Assembly (NCBI GenBank): GCA_032209605.1
Contig: JASFXZ010000001.1
Location: 20,726,256 to 20,790,255, forward strand
From: Mactromeris polynyma
Taxonomy: Eukaryota > Mollusca > Bivalvia > Venerida > Mactridae
Direction: 5' to 3'
DNA: 64,000 nt
The translations under genes were made by a program, and so were the position numbers. This document shows positions 34,081 to 48,800 of the stretch, one piece after another (within the stretch, counting starts at the first letter, position 1; the number at the start of each line of letters is the position of its first letter). The notes beneath the pieces are model-generated. The model did not search any database. It worked only from the letters and a program-made list of their open reading frames with translations, and was not told the origin of the DNA.

Positions 34081-34595
34081 TCTCGTGTCTTTTCGTGCTG
34101 TTGTGTATTTAGCATTCGGTATTTCTTCTCTATCCGATTGTTCACATGCATTTAAGGGCGACTACATGACTCTGACACAGCTATTGTGTCCATTTGCAAA
34201 TACATGTACATGTACAACAATTTGTATAATCTGAATCATGCTAAAACTTGTCAGTGTTCTTATCATTTTGCTTCTTCAATTGTACTTTTGGTGTATTTTT
34301 ATTGGTATCGCGATCGATACTTGCTGGCTTTGTTAATTGATATTTTAGCATACTGTTACTTTTTGTTTTTAAATCATGTCTACTGTTTGTGTGTGTACAT
34401 TAATAATAAACATATTGTTCTGGTAATATTTCTTGTTCTTTGTAAGTGTATGGTCATTTTGTACACTTCCCCTGTTTAACATTACGTCATAACACAATAT
34501 CCCTTGCTCCTGGTGTACGTAAAATATAATATACACGTGTTCATTCTGCGACAATACATTTATGCGCTCTTACTTGAGACATAGTATGGTATACT
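34081..34595. other. Non-coding, nothing recognised
   Basis: Short open frames only, without splice signals or family resemblance. Confidence 0.4.
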
Positions 34596-34599
34596 AAAC

Positions 34600-34700
34600 G
34601 AATAGAATTATCTTAGGTGATTGTTTAGTACGTACGTCAGAGGAAGAAAGTTCACTAGAGTCGAGTGCTCTACCGACTGAGCTAATCTTGTGGGCAAGGA
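34600..34700 (-). mobile_element. tRNA-like SINE head
   Basis: On the minus strand TGCCCACAAGATTAGCTCAG continues CGGTAGAGCACTCGACTC, which is a clear tRNA 5' half with an A box. The B-box half is degraded, so this is not a functional tRNA. It resembles the head at 29310-29345. Confidence 0.55.
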
Positions 34701-36110
34701 GCGAAATACTGTGAATATAATAACTAAATTCCCCAATGACAACTAAAGGTGTGTAATAAATACGTGTTCACACAAATGTGCGAGCCTTTAGTAAAGCTGA
34801 ACGAAAAAGTATAATTGTAAAGTGTGAATCTCACATGAAAGCGTGATACTTGACATGTCCTCGAATTCATATCAAGACAAAACATGTCTAAAACATAGTA
34901 TGAATTACCTGCCCCTATCTTTTAGTTATCGGTTACGCAGGATAGTACGCAGGGAACCAGACTAGTCTGAAACATTCCTAATAGAAGACGTGTGTCCTAA
35001 AAAAGATTCTTTAATCATATTCCACTCAGGTAAAAGAGTCATTATTTGTTCACACATTACCTACGGCATATAAGTTTTGATTAATTTCCATGCAAAGATA
35101 CAAGTCTACCTCATCTGGAAGGCTACGTCCCCGAAAGGGGTTCGACATAAATGGGAGATAGATATATGCTTTTTGGTGATGGCAGGATTTCGTGATTTAA
35201 GGGAGATAACCGCTTATGGGAAATTAGCAGTAATACGAGTATATTTAATAAAATTTAGCTTTTTTTTTTTAAATAGATGTTAAAGAAAGTGTTACAGTTT
35301 GCTGATTATTTCATGGCATCTTTTTATTTTTTACAATAATTTTTGAAACAACATTATTACGCTTATGTGTACAAACTCAAATCTGCAGCAGCCACCGTAC
35401 ATGAACATACAAGTTTGTGTTCCAGTCTGGAGTGACGGCTAAGTTGATTGTGCACGTAGAATATAGTTCTATATTATATACGTCTTCTAAATACACTTCA
35501 GTTCTTTATTTAAATCTTCAAAATCGATTAATGTAAGTTTTACACGTAACAAAAAAGATACCTGAAAAATATACATGTCTAATTATTATGATAAGATTAA
35601 TTGTCACCATATCTGGTTGTCCGATCCCGATCGACAGTGGCCTTTAGTACTTGCCCGGTACCGTACACCGGCATTTCCACCTAACCATGTTTCTTTAACC
35701 CGTTCGCCGCAAACCAAGCAGAGAACCAACATCGTTACCACAGGTCGCGTCTATATAGGATCGTTTTCTGGATCACGGTTGTCTAAAAGGTATCGATTTG
35801 TGGATCAATGTCGTAAAATTTACTGAGACTCAAAAAACTTTACTACTCGTTTATCAACGCATAATAACACTCATAAAATATTATTTTTATAATAAAGTGT
35901 TTGTTTAGGTCGTAATTTGTCTAATTTCTTACGCAGTATATAATACGTAAAAGGTAACTGGAAGTGGATCACCTCATGGGGAAGTACACGATTGGCTGAG
36001 ACATACTGAATGACTGTTTGATTATTTTAAATTAACATTATTTAAGTTAAAGCTATTCCGTGATGTTAATTTAATAAAAAAGCATCCTTTTATCTGGTAC
36101 ATGTATCAGT
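34701..36110. other. Non-coding; one isolated minisatellite-like word
   Basis: At about 35951-35975 a single GGTAACTGGAAGTGGATCAC precedes the 31-bp array. GGGAGATAACCGC near 35200 is a common mollusc-repeat phrase. No gene is supported. Confidence 0.4.
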
Positions 36111-36149
36111 AAGTTGACCACTGGGTATATTTGGTAACATACTCTGGAT

Positions 36150-37565
36150 AACAAAGTCTAAGGTAACAGAAAGTGGATCACTGGTCTATAAGGTAATTGG
36201 AAGTGGATCACTCTGTCTATAAGGTAACAGAAAGTGGATCACTGGTCTATATGGTAATTGAAAGTGGATCACTCTGTCTATAAGGTAATAGAAAGTGGAT
36301 CACTAGGTCTATAAGGTAATAGAAATTGGATCACTGGTCTATAAGGTAATAGAAAGTGGATCACTCAGTCTATAAGGTAATAGAAAGTGGATCACTGGTC
36401 TATAAGGTAATAGAAAGTGGATCACTGGTCTATAAGGTAACAGAAAGTGGATCACTCTGTCTATAAGGTAACAGAAAGTGGATCACTTGGTCTATAAGGT
36501 AATAGAAAGTGAATCACTGGGTCTATACGGTAATAGAAAGTGGATCACTCTGTCTATAAGGTAATAGAAAGTGGATCATTCTGTCTATAAGGTAATAGAA
36601 AGTGGATCACTGGGTCTATAAGGTAATAGAAAGTGGATCACTAGGTCTATAAGGTAATAGAAAGTGGATCACTGGGTCTATATGGTAATAGAAAGTGGAT
36701 CAATCTGTCTATAAGGTAATAGAAAGTGGATCACTCTGTCTATAAGGTAATAGAAAGTGGATCACTCTGTCTATAAGGTAATAGAAAGTGGATCACTCTG
36801 TCTATAAGGTAACAGAAAGTGGATCACTTGGTCTATAAGGTAATAGAAAGTGAATCACTGGGTCTATACGGTAATAGAAAGTGGATCACTCTGTCTATAA
36901 GGTAATAGAAAGTGGATCATTCTGTCTATAAGGTAATAGAAAGTGGATCACTGGGTCTATAAGGTAATAGAAAGTGGATCACTGGGTCTATATGGTAATA
37001 GAAAGTGGATCACTCTGTCTATAAGGTAATAGAAAGTGGATCACTTGGTCTATAAGGTAATAGAAAGTGGATCACTCTGTCTATAAGGTAATAGAAAGTG
37101 GATCACTTGGTCTATAAGGTAATAGAAAGTGGATCACTGGGTCTATATGGTAATAGAAAGTGGATCACTCTGTCTATAAGGTAATAGAAAGTGGATCACT
37201 GGGTCTATAAGGTAATAGAAAGTGGATCACTCAGTCAATAAGGTAACAGAAAGTGGATCACTGGGTCTATAAGGTAATAGAAAGTGGATCACTGGGTCTA
37301 TATGGTAATAGAAAGTGGATCACTCTGTCTATAAGGTAATAGAAAGTGGATCACTGGGTCTATAAGGTAATAGAAAGTGGATCACTCAGTCAATAAGGTA
37401 ACAGAAAGTGGATCACTGGGTCTATATGGTAATAGAAAGTGGATCACTCAGTCTATAAGGTAACAGAAAGTGGATCACTCTGTCTATAAGGTAACAGAAA
37501 GTGGATCGCTTGGTCTATATGGTTACAGAGAGTAGATTGCTTTGTCTTTATGGTTACAGAAAGTT
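36150..37565 (+). repeat. 31-bp minisatellite array 1, about 45 units
   Basis: The unit is GAAAGTGGATCACT, then (C)TGTCTATAAGGTAATA, with variants GGGTCTATA, CAGTCTATA and TATGG. Length drifts 29-32 bp. A run of about 11 units containing GTGAATCACTGGGTCTATAC at ~36510 recurs at ~36853, showing a ~343-bp higher-order duplication. The right edge decays through GTTACAGAGAGTAGATTGC. Reversed copies lie at 45675-46310. Confidence 0.95.
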
Positions 37566-39300
37566 GATCAACATCTTTGTCTACTGTGGAACCATTAATA
37601 GTTTGTAGAGGTTTATTTTTTGCGTAGTTAGCGCTAATACTTATGCCCAATTTAAGATACCGCAAAAAGTGATTTAGCAGTAACATCTGTGAATGAAATT
37701 TGAAATGCGCGATTTTAAGACCACTGGGAAATGTCTTTATCAGTGTTTCCTATAATATAGTGCCAGCGAAATTAAATAATTTCACAGTATATGGTATTTG
37801 GAAGTGGATCAGTGTTTAATACATGGTATTTGAAAAATGATCTTATGGACACTACCCAGTCACATAATCCTTACACCAAGCAAACCAGTAGATACATGGA
37901 ACTATATTTGCTGATTGTCAAGCAAGGGATATTTACCAGTACCTTGTTTATGACTTTGGTATGATGCGGCAGGGGAATTAACCTTGGACCCCTCACACTA
38001 GAAGCAGATGTTCATCCACTAGAGGCAGACATACAAGCAACAAGGTATATAAGTACAAACAAGACAAGAGATTTGTTTCATTTTCTATTATTATTATTTT
38101 TCTTAGTATGTCTATTTTGAACATGTGAGATAAAAGTTTGCAATAATACTTGTGTAAAAGAACAAGAAAATAATAAAAGGATGTTCCTCTAAAGTCTAGA
38201 CCAGAATGAATAAAAAGGGCTAAAGAGCCCAAAAATATTTTTCACATCTAGAAAAGAAAAGGTTGAAGTAAAATCTATCAAACAGTGAATGCTGAATTAA
38301 TAACAAGCACTGCACAATTTTATGATACACCAAAAGCTGTCCATAGAAAGCATGCTCAACTTTTCACATTTGATAGTAATACTGTCAGTTTCACCTTTTT
38401 ATTAAGCATTCATCTGTTAAGGTAGTGGAAGTGTAATACACATATCTTCAAATGTTGTTGCTTTGGCAATTTTTATAAACGCACACACTAAACAAGCATT
38501 ATGTGAAAAATAAAAAAATCTAACCTCAAGTTAAAAAAAATCAGTATGGTCGATCATACGCTGAGAGCAAAATGAAATGTTCTAGGATTATTAACTTACT
38601 AAAACTACTATAAAATCCTAAGATTTTATATTATTTCAAAACAAAATGATTTCTCATATGCTGAAACAATATATTGCAAGAAAATAAGAACAGAGAAAAG
38701 TAAAACAGTTGACTTAAGAAAAGTATGTAACAAAAAACAACAACATGATTATTACAATGTACATGTACTTGAATAAGGACTGCAAATTTTCTTTCACTTG
38801 ACAAAACATACAACTTTTAACATCCTAAAAATTGCTTTGTCTATAGTCAAATAAAATATATGTTCACCATCAAATTATCAAAAGAGGACATATTGTGTGA
38901 CCCCATCCCATCTATTGTGTGTACTTTGTCGACATAAAGATAGATAGATAGATGTCTTCATTTCCTCCAAATAATTTGAAGAGCATAATAAATACATACA
39001 TTACAACAAACAAGATTATGTACAGGTAACGATGAACAACATAGTACATAATTATAATAGTATACAAAGATGAGTTATGTTAATAATAAGAAACATACAA
39101 TGTATAGCTAATTAAATCTGGGCATGTAAAAGCTTATTTCAATTGACACACAAAACTTAACGAAAGCGAAATTCAAGCAGAATTGTCATATATAAGCTTT
39201 TACAACACTGTGAACAGAACATATGAACATGCTTAAGGCGAAAACGAAATAAAGCATATCCTGCTGTACGCAGAATTTAGTACGACCAGATGAGATTAAA
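37566..39300. other. Non-coding; short GATA run
   Basis: A degenerate array word (TATTTGGAAGTGGATCAG) lies near 37796 and a GATAGATAGATAGAT microsatellite near 38938. Part may be the 3' UTR of the minus-strand gene ending at 39808. Confidence 0.4.
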
Positions 39301-39308
39301 CATATTAC

Positions 39309-39608
39309 ATACAAAACATACATCATGATTATCTACATAATATGCAACAATATATAATACTGGTACTATAACAAAATATTCACTTTCTTTTTACATACTG
39401 ATTTTTATACACCAGGCTGAATAGACCCAAGTTTCTGCGTAATAGTTAAATACTGTATTTACAAAACATTCATCATGATTATCTACATAATATGCAACAA
39501 TATATAATACTGGTACTATAACAAAATATTCACTTTCTTTTTACATACTGATTTTTATACACCAGGCCGAATAGACCCAAGTTTCCGGTTATAGTTAAAT
39601 ACTGTATT
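39309..39608. repeat. 150-bp tandem duplication
   Basis: CATCATGATTATCTACATAA starts at 39321 and 39471. The two copies are near identical until CGTAATAG against GGTTATAG. It lies just downstream of the stop of the minus-strand gene and so probably in or near its 3' UTR. Confidence 0.85.
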
Positions 39609-39807
39609 TCATGAGACCGCTAAGTCGAGCGTGATTTACACAAGCAACGATGGCATAACAGCCTAACCTATCAATACACAGCAGTAATATTCCTTTTATA
39701 TAACTTACAAAGTGAAAATAAACTTTTATATGCAAAAACAGATGCATATAAACGGATTGAATGTGTTATGTTGACGTATTATCGATGCTCTTCAACAAAG
39801 TTTTACT

Positions 39808-42800
39808 TTAAATCAAGGACGCTTGTTTGTTCTTGCTTCTTTCTGCACCTGAAAATTAATTAAGAAATGAAATATGAGTTAGCGTTGTATACGAGCTCTT
39901 ATACAATGGCTTGGAGTTTTGACCCAGGAATTAACCACGAAGGCCGTAGGCCTGAGTGGTTAATATCAACGCGTCAGAACGACAACACGTTGTATAAGAG
40001 CTCGTATAAAACGCTAAGTCATATTCCATTTCGATTCTAACATGATTTAGTATGTAGTTACATCTTAAGAGAGCACTACTTTGCCAGAGTATGTAGTTAC
40101 TTTACTTGTTTACGTCTATGACGTCATAAATGGAATACATGCACGACGTGACGTCACTGCCATAGTATACCGGGCTCGTATACAACGCCTTTTGTTCTTT
40201 GTCTATATAGGCAAATTCGTTGGTCATGTTAGAATAAATTATATATTCTTTGATTAAAACTAGACAGAAAGCATTGCTGGTGTGAGTTTACAGTCACACT
40301 GGTTAAAATGTCTATATTGTTATCCTTTTGCATTTAATTATGAACACTCATGTTTGAAGGTTAACTTATGCATGGCAATATTTCATAATATTAAAACTTT
40401 TAGAAAATATGCTCTTTATTTTAAGAAGTTATGTATTTTTAATCCTAAAGTAACATTAAATGAAAACTGATATTTTATGACAAAAAATTCACTCTTTTAA
40501 TTACAAGTTGTTTACTGTGTTTAAATGATCCCTTATGGATTTTATTTAGTGATATTTTATATATTAACAAAATCATGCAATTGAACATACAGTTGCATAT
40601 ATTGCAGACATTTTTAGCCAATGAAAAAAGCATCAGATCTCAGTTTCTCACATTGAATGACATTTAATCTATTTCCATAAATTGTTAAGCATGACATGCA
40701 TTACACAATAAAATTTCTCTTTTAAAATAAATTTGGCTGTAATTCTAAATAACTCATACTTATTTGAATCCCTTTCTTCATGGCATTTAATATTTTCTTG
40801 TCTTCTGCTGAAGACAGAAGTGAAAATGCTTCAGTGTAATTACACTTCTCAACCTGAAATAAGTTTGACATAATTAAATTGATGATGATATTCATATGTT
40901 TCCTTTGAAATTAATTAGGATATTTGCTTTTTTCATCCTGACAAATATATGTTTATGATAAGTGTAAAATGTGGAACATTTTTATTTTATTAGCACAATA
41001 ACTGTCTTAATTAAAATCATCATTATTTTATCAAACACCAGTGCCTCGAGGAAATGATTAGTTCTGTATGAAAAGTTTTTCCAGAAACAAGAGTGTGGTC
41101 TCTGTAGTGACCTGTACCACTAGAAATATCACAGTTGTGATCAGGGCGCCATAATAGCAATTTGAAAGGGGGGGACATATTTTTGAGAATAGTTTAAAAG
41201 CATTAGTGAGGTTGTATCGTCACTACTGTAAGTCTCTGTATTGAGTTTTGAAGTTATGAAGAGAAAAAGAGAAAATTGTAATTTTTCAAAGTGCCATAAT
41301 TCTTACAATATTGTAGGCAGAGTAACGTTACTTGTCATAAAGAAGCGTAATGTTGTTGGACCTCATTTTTAAAGTTTCGGTTATTAAGAAAAAACATGAA
41401 AAATAAGGACGGCAGACAGACAGAAGGATGATAGGGTGATAACTATAGGGTACCCACAAAATCTTTGTGGGGCCTTTTAAAATTATTTATTTCACAACAA
41501 TAAACCAACAGTAAGTTGATAGGAATGATTGAGGTATCAGTTTAGCATTGAGTGCATGTAGAGGATCATTGGCATACAGTCTGTCGAGAAAGGAATGCCA
41601 ACTTATAAAAAGTTTTGAAAAGAGTTTAACTTATTTATTTCAAACACAAATAAATGTTCCTTTGTGTATTCTAAATATGTGATATTTTGGGTATTTTGTT
41701 TAAAGCTTATAGAAAAATTAGGCATAAACGTTTTAATTCATATTCAGATTTGATTCTAAGTGTATCTTCATTGATATTCTTTGAGATTGAGCAAACAACT
41801 TGAGGAAACTTCATAACCTCTGAATGAAGGACTTCATCTGTATCTTACTATGTGCTTTACATTGAAGCTAGGGTTAAATCTAGTAAATAATGTAAAACTA
41901 AGTTTATTTTCTAAATTCAGATATTTGCAATGATGTAATTTTTTATTTTTATTAGATTCTGGACGGACTTTATTGTTCGCTTATAATCATTGAGATAAAG
42001 ATATCATGTTGAATTCATTTTTACATACCTTCATTAAAACTGCCACAAGGGCTTCCTTAACCAACACTTCTGTCAGGTACTCATTCACTAAACTGAAAAA
42101 TATAAACATTATACCGAAATGATAGTTACAATGAATGCAAAGGAAAAATGCTGAAAATTTAGTTATGTACCCTATATAGTAAAATACTTTTTTTGTACAT
42201 ACATATTAAAAATTAAACTACTCCAAAGCATGTATGTTGTTAATTTACAGTGTATGCAGCCAAAACAATGACACTTTATGGTAATCTGTCTATAAAAGGC
42301 ATCTTGGCTGTTAGACTTATTTTGCTAAATGTTGTATATGAACCAAAGTCCAGAACGCTAGAATGTAATGTTTATGAACATTATATCAAAGTTATAATTT
42401 ATGCTTTCTACTTTCTCTGAAAATAGTTACAAACATTTTCAATAATGCGTTTAAGAGAAGTTACTCTTGGTTTACCGTTCATTGATTTTTCTCGACGTGG
42501 AAAAACAACAAATAACGGAAAGGTGTATGCGCAGAATAGTTGCGCACTGGCAACTCCCGGATACATCTTTAAAGAATGAATAAAATAGATTTTTTACTAA
42601 GGTAGTTTTTGTATGAAGTTTATGTATGTATAAGGTGGGACAGACGGATAAAGGCGGGACAAAGTGGTGACTGGGGAGCATAAAAAAGTTAACATTTACA
42701 AATATTACTGAAAAACCTACTGATTGTCTTCTTCAAAGATTTTCTGCAATTCAACATTTGCAACGCTGCATGAACACCTTATGCTGAACAGGCTGAAAAA

Positions 42801-45800
42801 CAACAACAATCAAACACATACTTGTAAAAACTTCTTGTGTTCATAATATCTATTCAATTCTTTCTCAAATTGAATAAACTGAGAGAGCCAAAATTTGTCT
42901 GTTAATCTAGAAGTTTATACGTTAATATTTGACGAAAATATCTCAGTTTAAAAAGTATTTGTATGCTGTTTTGCCTAGTATACTTTGGACCCAATGACAC
43001 ACATAGCCAACTAGATACCTCTGAAGATGACGAGCTAGTTGAATTGAAAATTAGTTCAATAGTTCATGAGAAGATGTCATGTACCTAACACAAAACCCCA
43101 ACCCTCCAAAAATATAACATTACTCTTGTTCTTGTGATAAGTGATAAATCATCATTACATGTAATAAAGTTGAATGTATATTATCATGTTTAATCTCAAT
43201 TTACCTGATTTTCTTTAGGAAATGCTTTTTCAAATTCTGTTGTACCACTAACATTGCCTAAAAATAAATATACAAAAAAAATATACAGCATAAAAATAAA
43301 ATGATCAGTAAGTGATCTTTAAATTGATCAGTAATTGCAAACAATCGCAAGAATATCTGACATGAGATAACAGGCACATTAATTTTTTCTTTTAAATTTT
43401 GAAGAAAATATTCAACCGTAATTCAGTATCCAAAATGTTTACAGCACAGTTTCTCATTGAATGTTATTGACTTTCACTTTCATTTTGATACACTGAAGCG
43501 CAAAACAAACACAACAGTTGGTTGGAGAAACACATAGCATTCAAAAACAAAGAAATCAAATGATGAATTATGAGATTATTACATTTTATTAGTACCTTAC
43601 TTAATGTAGTATAACTTGACTATCGAGTAAATTTTTAATACAAGTAAGACATGTATTTGATAACAGATAACATTAAAGGAATGTCAATGTTTGTTGCTTG
43701 TGCTTCTCAATAAATAGTACAGATCAATGTTCTTTCAAGATTTATATGTAATATGGGTGAACATTCAAATAATAACATCTGCCATCTGCAGCTGATCATT
43801 TACAATGTGTGCAACAACAAACTTTCAAATGAACATATGCTTTTAACTATGAGGTAGCAGTACACTGTAAGGTTTAATCTTGAAAACTTACCTTGCTGGT
43901 AAAGGTTCCCAAGCCAAAACCTTGAAGTTGTGGAAAAAACATTCCCTTGCTGAACTGTATATGGCGATTTAGCCAAGGCAGCTTGCTATATTTCAAAGTA
44001 AAGTAAAACATTTTTAAAAGAACAATATCTGCAAAGCTCTGAATGTTTGGACATAGTTTGAGTTTTATATTGATGGTGTGTGTTAACAGGGATTCGATAT
44101 ATACAATGCTGTCCATTGGACAGGTTCGGTATTTGATCTCACTTGTAATTGTAATTGGTTTAAAAAGTTATTCCCATAGAAGTATTTTTTTCTTCTATGA
44201 TCAGTTCTTTGTTTGACTAAATTAATGCTGGAGAAATAGTTAGTGAATTTACTTAACTAAACTAAACCACGTATACAGAAGTAAAATTCTAACAGAGTTT
44301 GTCATCTCAATACATACCTTTTATTAGTAACTGATGTTGTAATCTCCATACATCTTTTGTACGCTTCCTTCATCTACAAACAGATGTATAACAATTTAAT
44401 AACTGCTAGTTAATTTACAAAAAAAATATACAAGTAAAATACAAGTATCATCATTAAGGTTAACAGTAAAGTATTATGTTTGATGACAATGATTGACCTG
44501 CATTGGACTCATCTTTTCATTTAATCCTTAATTGTCAGCATCTTGAGCCTAGTGGTAGAGCATACGCTTTGAGTGTGAGAGGTAGTGGGTTCAATCCAAG
44601 GCTGTGACACACCAAAGTCATTAAATTGGTACTGGTAAATAATGGGGTTTCCTTTGTTCACATCCTACAAACAACTGACTGTACCCCTTAAGCACCACCA
44701 AGAATGGAATATATAAAATGCCTATTGTTCTGCACAACAAAACTATACATATACCTGTATGGATTGACAGACCAACAAAGGAAACAAATACCCATTACCA
44801 TCGTCAAAATAAACTACATTTCCATTACCTCTTCTAGTACAGTTACTGTGTGGATCCTTGCATCAGCCTAAAACAAATGTAGTCTCATTGCTTATGTTGA
44901 TACTGGGTTAATCATTTATTTCTAACCATATGCTCAAAAGATGACAAATGAAATTTACATGTTACATATTCATAGTTATTTTAAGCTAATATATCATATA
45001 AGCAGCAGAAACGTTATTATNNNNNNNNNNNNNNNNNNNNNNNNNNNNNNNNNNNNNNNNNNNNNNNNNNNNNNNNNNNNNNNNNNNNNNNNNNNNNNNN
45101 NNNNNNNNNNNNNNNNNNNNNNNNNNNNNNNNNNNNNNNNNNNNNNNNNNNNNNNNNNNNNNNNNNNNNNNNNNNNNNNNNNNNNNNNNNNNNNNNNNNN
45201 NNNNNNNNNNNNNNNNNNNNCTTCCTTTTCCTTAAATGAAACGACAAGGAATTGTAATAGAAATAGTGCTAAACAATTGAGCATTAAATGATGTCATTTA
45301 TTAGATATATTGATGTCATTTGCTGTTAAACTAAAAAAAAAATCATACTTGTTATACTAGCCCATGTACAAGCGAAGTCATGTAATAAATAATTTATATA
45401 TACGTGTATATAAAATTATTTATGGTGTACTCACCTGCAAACGCTTTCTCTTAACAGATGCGTGCTTATCTGTGCCATGATGGCAAGAATACTTTTTAAT
45501 CCCAAGAGGAATGTATGGCACATCCTTGTCAATCCATTTGACATACTTTCTAGCTGACTCTGATCGTTGAATAACTAAGAAAGAAAAATAAGATCATATC
45601 AATTTGAATATCAAAGCATTAATTTTTTTATTATTATAAATTTATTCCTGCGGCGCTGAAAATTATTTACTGAAAAAGCAGGTACCATATAGAAAGAGTG
45701 GTGCCATTTCAGATACCATATAGAAAGAGTGATCCACTTTCAGATACCATATAGACAGTCGAGTAATGCACTTTCAGATACCATATAGAAAGGGTGATCC

Positions 45801-48800
45801 ACTTTCAGATACCATATAGACAGAGTGATGCACTTTCAGATAACATATAGACAGAGTGATCCACTTTCAGATACCATATAGACAGAGTGACCCACTTTCA
45901 GATACCATATAGACAGAGTGATCCACTTTTAGATACCATATAGACAAAGTGATCCACTTTCAGATAACATATAGACAGAGTGACCCACTTTCAGATAACA
46001 TATAGACAGAGTGATCTACTTTCAGATATCATATAGACAGAGTGATCCACTTTCAGATATCATATAGGCAGAGTGATCCACTTTCAGATACCATATAGAC
46101 AGAGTGATGCACTTTCAGATAACATATAGACAGAGTGATCCACTTTCAGATACCATATAGACAGAGCGATCCACTTTCAGATAACATATAGACAGAGTGA
46201 TCCACTTTCAGATACCATGTAGACAGAGTGATCCACTTTCAGATACCATATAGACAGAGTGATCCACTTTCAGATACCATATAGACAGAGTGATCCACTT
46301 TTAGAATCAACTTATTAAAATTGTTAACCAGCATTCATCATTTTATGATTTAATGATTGAACAAACCAGTGTATTTATTGTTTTTCCTTTTACATGCATA
46401 TTATAACTGTATTATATGACAGTTAATGCGGGTAAATAGCAGTGATTGCGACCGAGATTTGCCTGCATATTACCGACTCATATGAGCTATAATTAAATGT
46501 ATATTACACACTAACCGTATGATTAAATATTTAAGTTGCATTGAATTGTAAATAAAGAAAGACATACTTTAATATCTTTCAGGAGTATATGGAGTTTTTC
46601 CCCAATGGAGATAAAGCATTAAAGATGAAGATCAAGGAATGGGATGAAAAGAAGAAAAAAACACCCGAGCCTATTGCATCAACATCAGGTAATACAAACT
46701 AATGTCTAATTCTTTGTTGAGGATACATAGAATTAGTATATCCAGTATTGGGATTGTGTGTTTAGTTGTTTACCTTACAGTATTTTATGATGTAAAGGGT
46801 TAATAAGTTTAGTAATTCATTGAGTGACAAATGTCTATAACTGAAGCTAATACAAACTATGTTGATCTAGCATATTGTTCACTATATTTGTACAATTACA
46901 GGCAATACGACTATGACAGATGACGTTGAGATGGATGACAGTACCTTATTATCTGCCGTCCAGAATATTGAGGCCAAGCTTGTGAGGAAGACTATTCCAA
47001 TTGAGGCCAAGCTTGTGAGGAAGACTATTCCAATGATTGCTACGCCAGAGTCGGGCACCTCCAAGGGTGAGTCATTGATAGTTTTAGGTCATACATGCAT
47101 ATATATTGCTAATAGTTAAAAATTGCCACTTGATTTTATTCTTAAATCATAACATATGCCTAACTTAAATGGCAAGTTCTGTGAATATCCAGTATTTCTA
47201 TAAGATGTTTGATGTTTTAAGAAGCAAAATGTTTGTTTATGTTTATAACAATGTATAATATAAGCATATGCTAATGTTGCACTTTTTCAACAGGACTGTG
47301 TTGGCTGTGATTGGTAAGAATTTATTTGTTGTGGCTTTGGCTTAGTTCACCTGTAGTGGGGATAGCCGTATGTCTGTATTTAAAGGGTTGGAATTTATCC
47401 AAATGGTATTCAATATCATAACGGTTTTATAAATGGTATATTTATATGCTATCAAAGTATGTCCACAGATACGGCTATGCCCAGGCTATTGTATAATATG
47501 CTACATTCTTGTCGCCCTGCTATGTACTACATGTTTAGTGTTAGTGGTGTTTTATTTTAGCGGTAGTAAGTTGTACATTGTGGTATACTGTAAATGTAAC
47601 TGGTTTCATGTTGGGATTCTATGTATCTTAACCCTTGCTCACCATTCTTTTTGTTTATCCTGCACATAACCATGTTATTGTTTATCCTGCACATAACCAT
47701 GTTAGTGCATCTTATATTTGTAAATAAATGTCTCAAGTTCATGCTTTTTATTTTCCTGTAGACAGTTCATCTAACCAACTAGCTTTTTTAGTATTGTACA
47801 TGGTAGTTGCTGCATAACACATTACTTTACATCTCTCATTTGTATTTATAGCATATTGCCTGTAGATCTAATTAAGTTCTTACACTGTGGACACATTATA
47901 AATACAACACTCCCTGCTAGGTATTGAACCCAGACTCCATTTCAAGAAATGAAATGTGTGCTACTTACACTACAAGGAAAAAACATGATTTACATGTGTC
48001 ATCAGTTGACTGTCAACGCAATATATTCCTTCAGTTTTGATACCAGAAATTGTTTGTCTATATGTTGTAAAATTACATACATTACATTATTATCTTAATT
48101 CCTTATAAATGCTCATTACATATGATTATCTGGTGTTAAATGCCTATGTACCCTTAAATATACAGTTGGATACCCACTGCCAGCTGGATGGAAAACTACC
48201 ATTGAGCCTGAGGACCACCAGTGGATCTCTAAGGCAATGTTTAGGTGGTCGGCTTCTGGAAAGTTAACTGCTGACCGGGTTGATCTGGACCCTGCCAAGA
48301 CCAATCAACTATGGTTCTATCCACCGCAACCTCTCGTGACTTCTAACCAAATTCCTAAGGTTGAAAGGTACTGACAATAAAGGGTTGTAATTAATCGCGG
48401 TATGGAGTGCATGCCATGAAATTAAAAGTCTTTATACTTAAGTAAATGTCATGTAAATGGTCGGTGTATGTTCAGCATCAACATACTTTGTTTTCATTAA
48501 CCCTTTACTCAATAGCAACATTATTATATGCAATTTCAATACAAATGATGAAATAAAATGCTTTAAATAAAAATTTAACAACAAATCAGCATAGACATCT
48601 GCCAGATACATATTAATGTACCTTAAGTAAGATAATCAGTTATTTTAATAATGGTTAGTATTAATTTTGACAGACAGTAACTGAAAGAACATGTGTGTAC
48701 TCAATGTGTTTGATTTACAGATACTTCGGGCACCGGCTTTTTCTGTGGATGCCATACAGACAGTGGAGTGTTCGCTTTCATTGTCCCCATGCAGCATGCT

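Noticed and set aside
42712..42792. Terminal exon ending at TAG after DNQ in the minus-strand gene
   Set aside because: A GTAGGT donor two bases earlier joins in phase to the exon at 42092 and leads to a complete frame.
47294..47313. 20-bp AG...GT bounded micro-exon in the DUF6729-like gene
   Set aside because: It brings an in-frame TGA when joined to exon 2. Skipping it keeps phase with exon 3.
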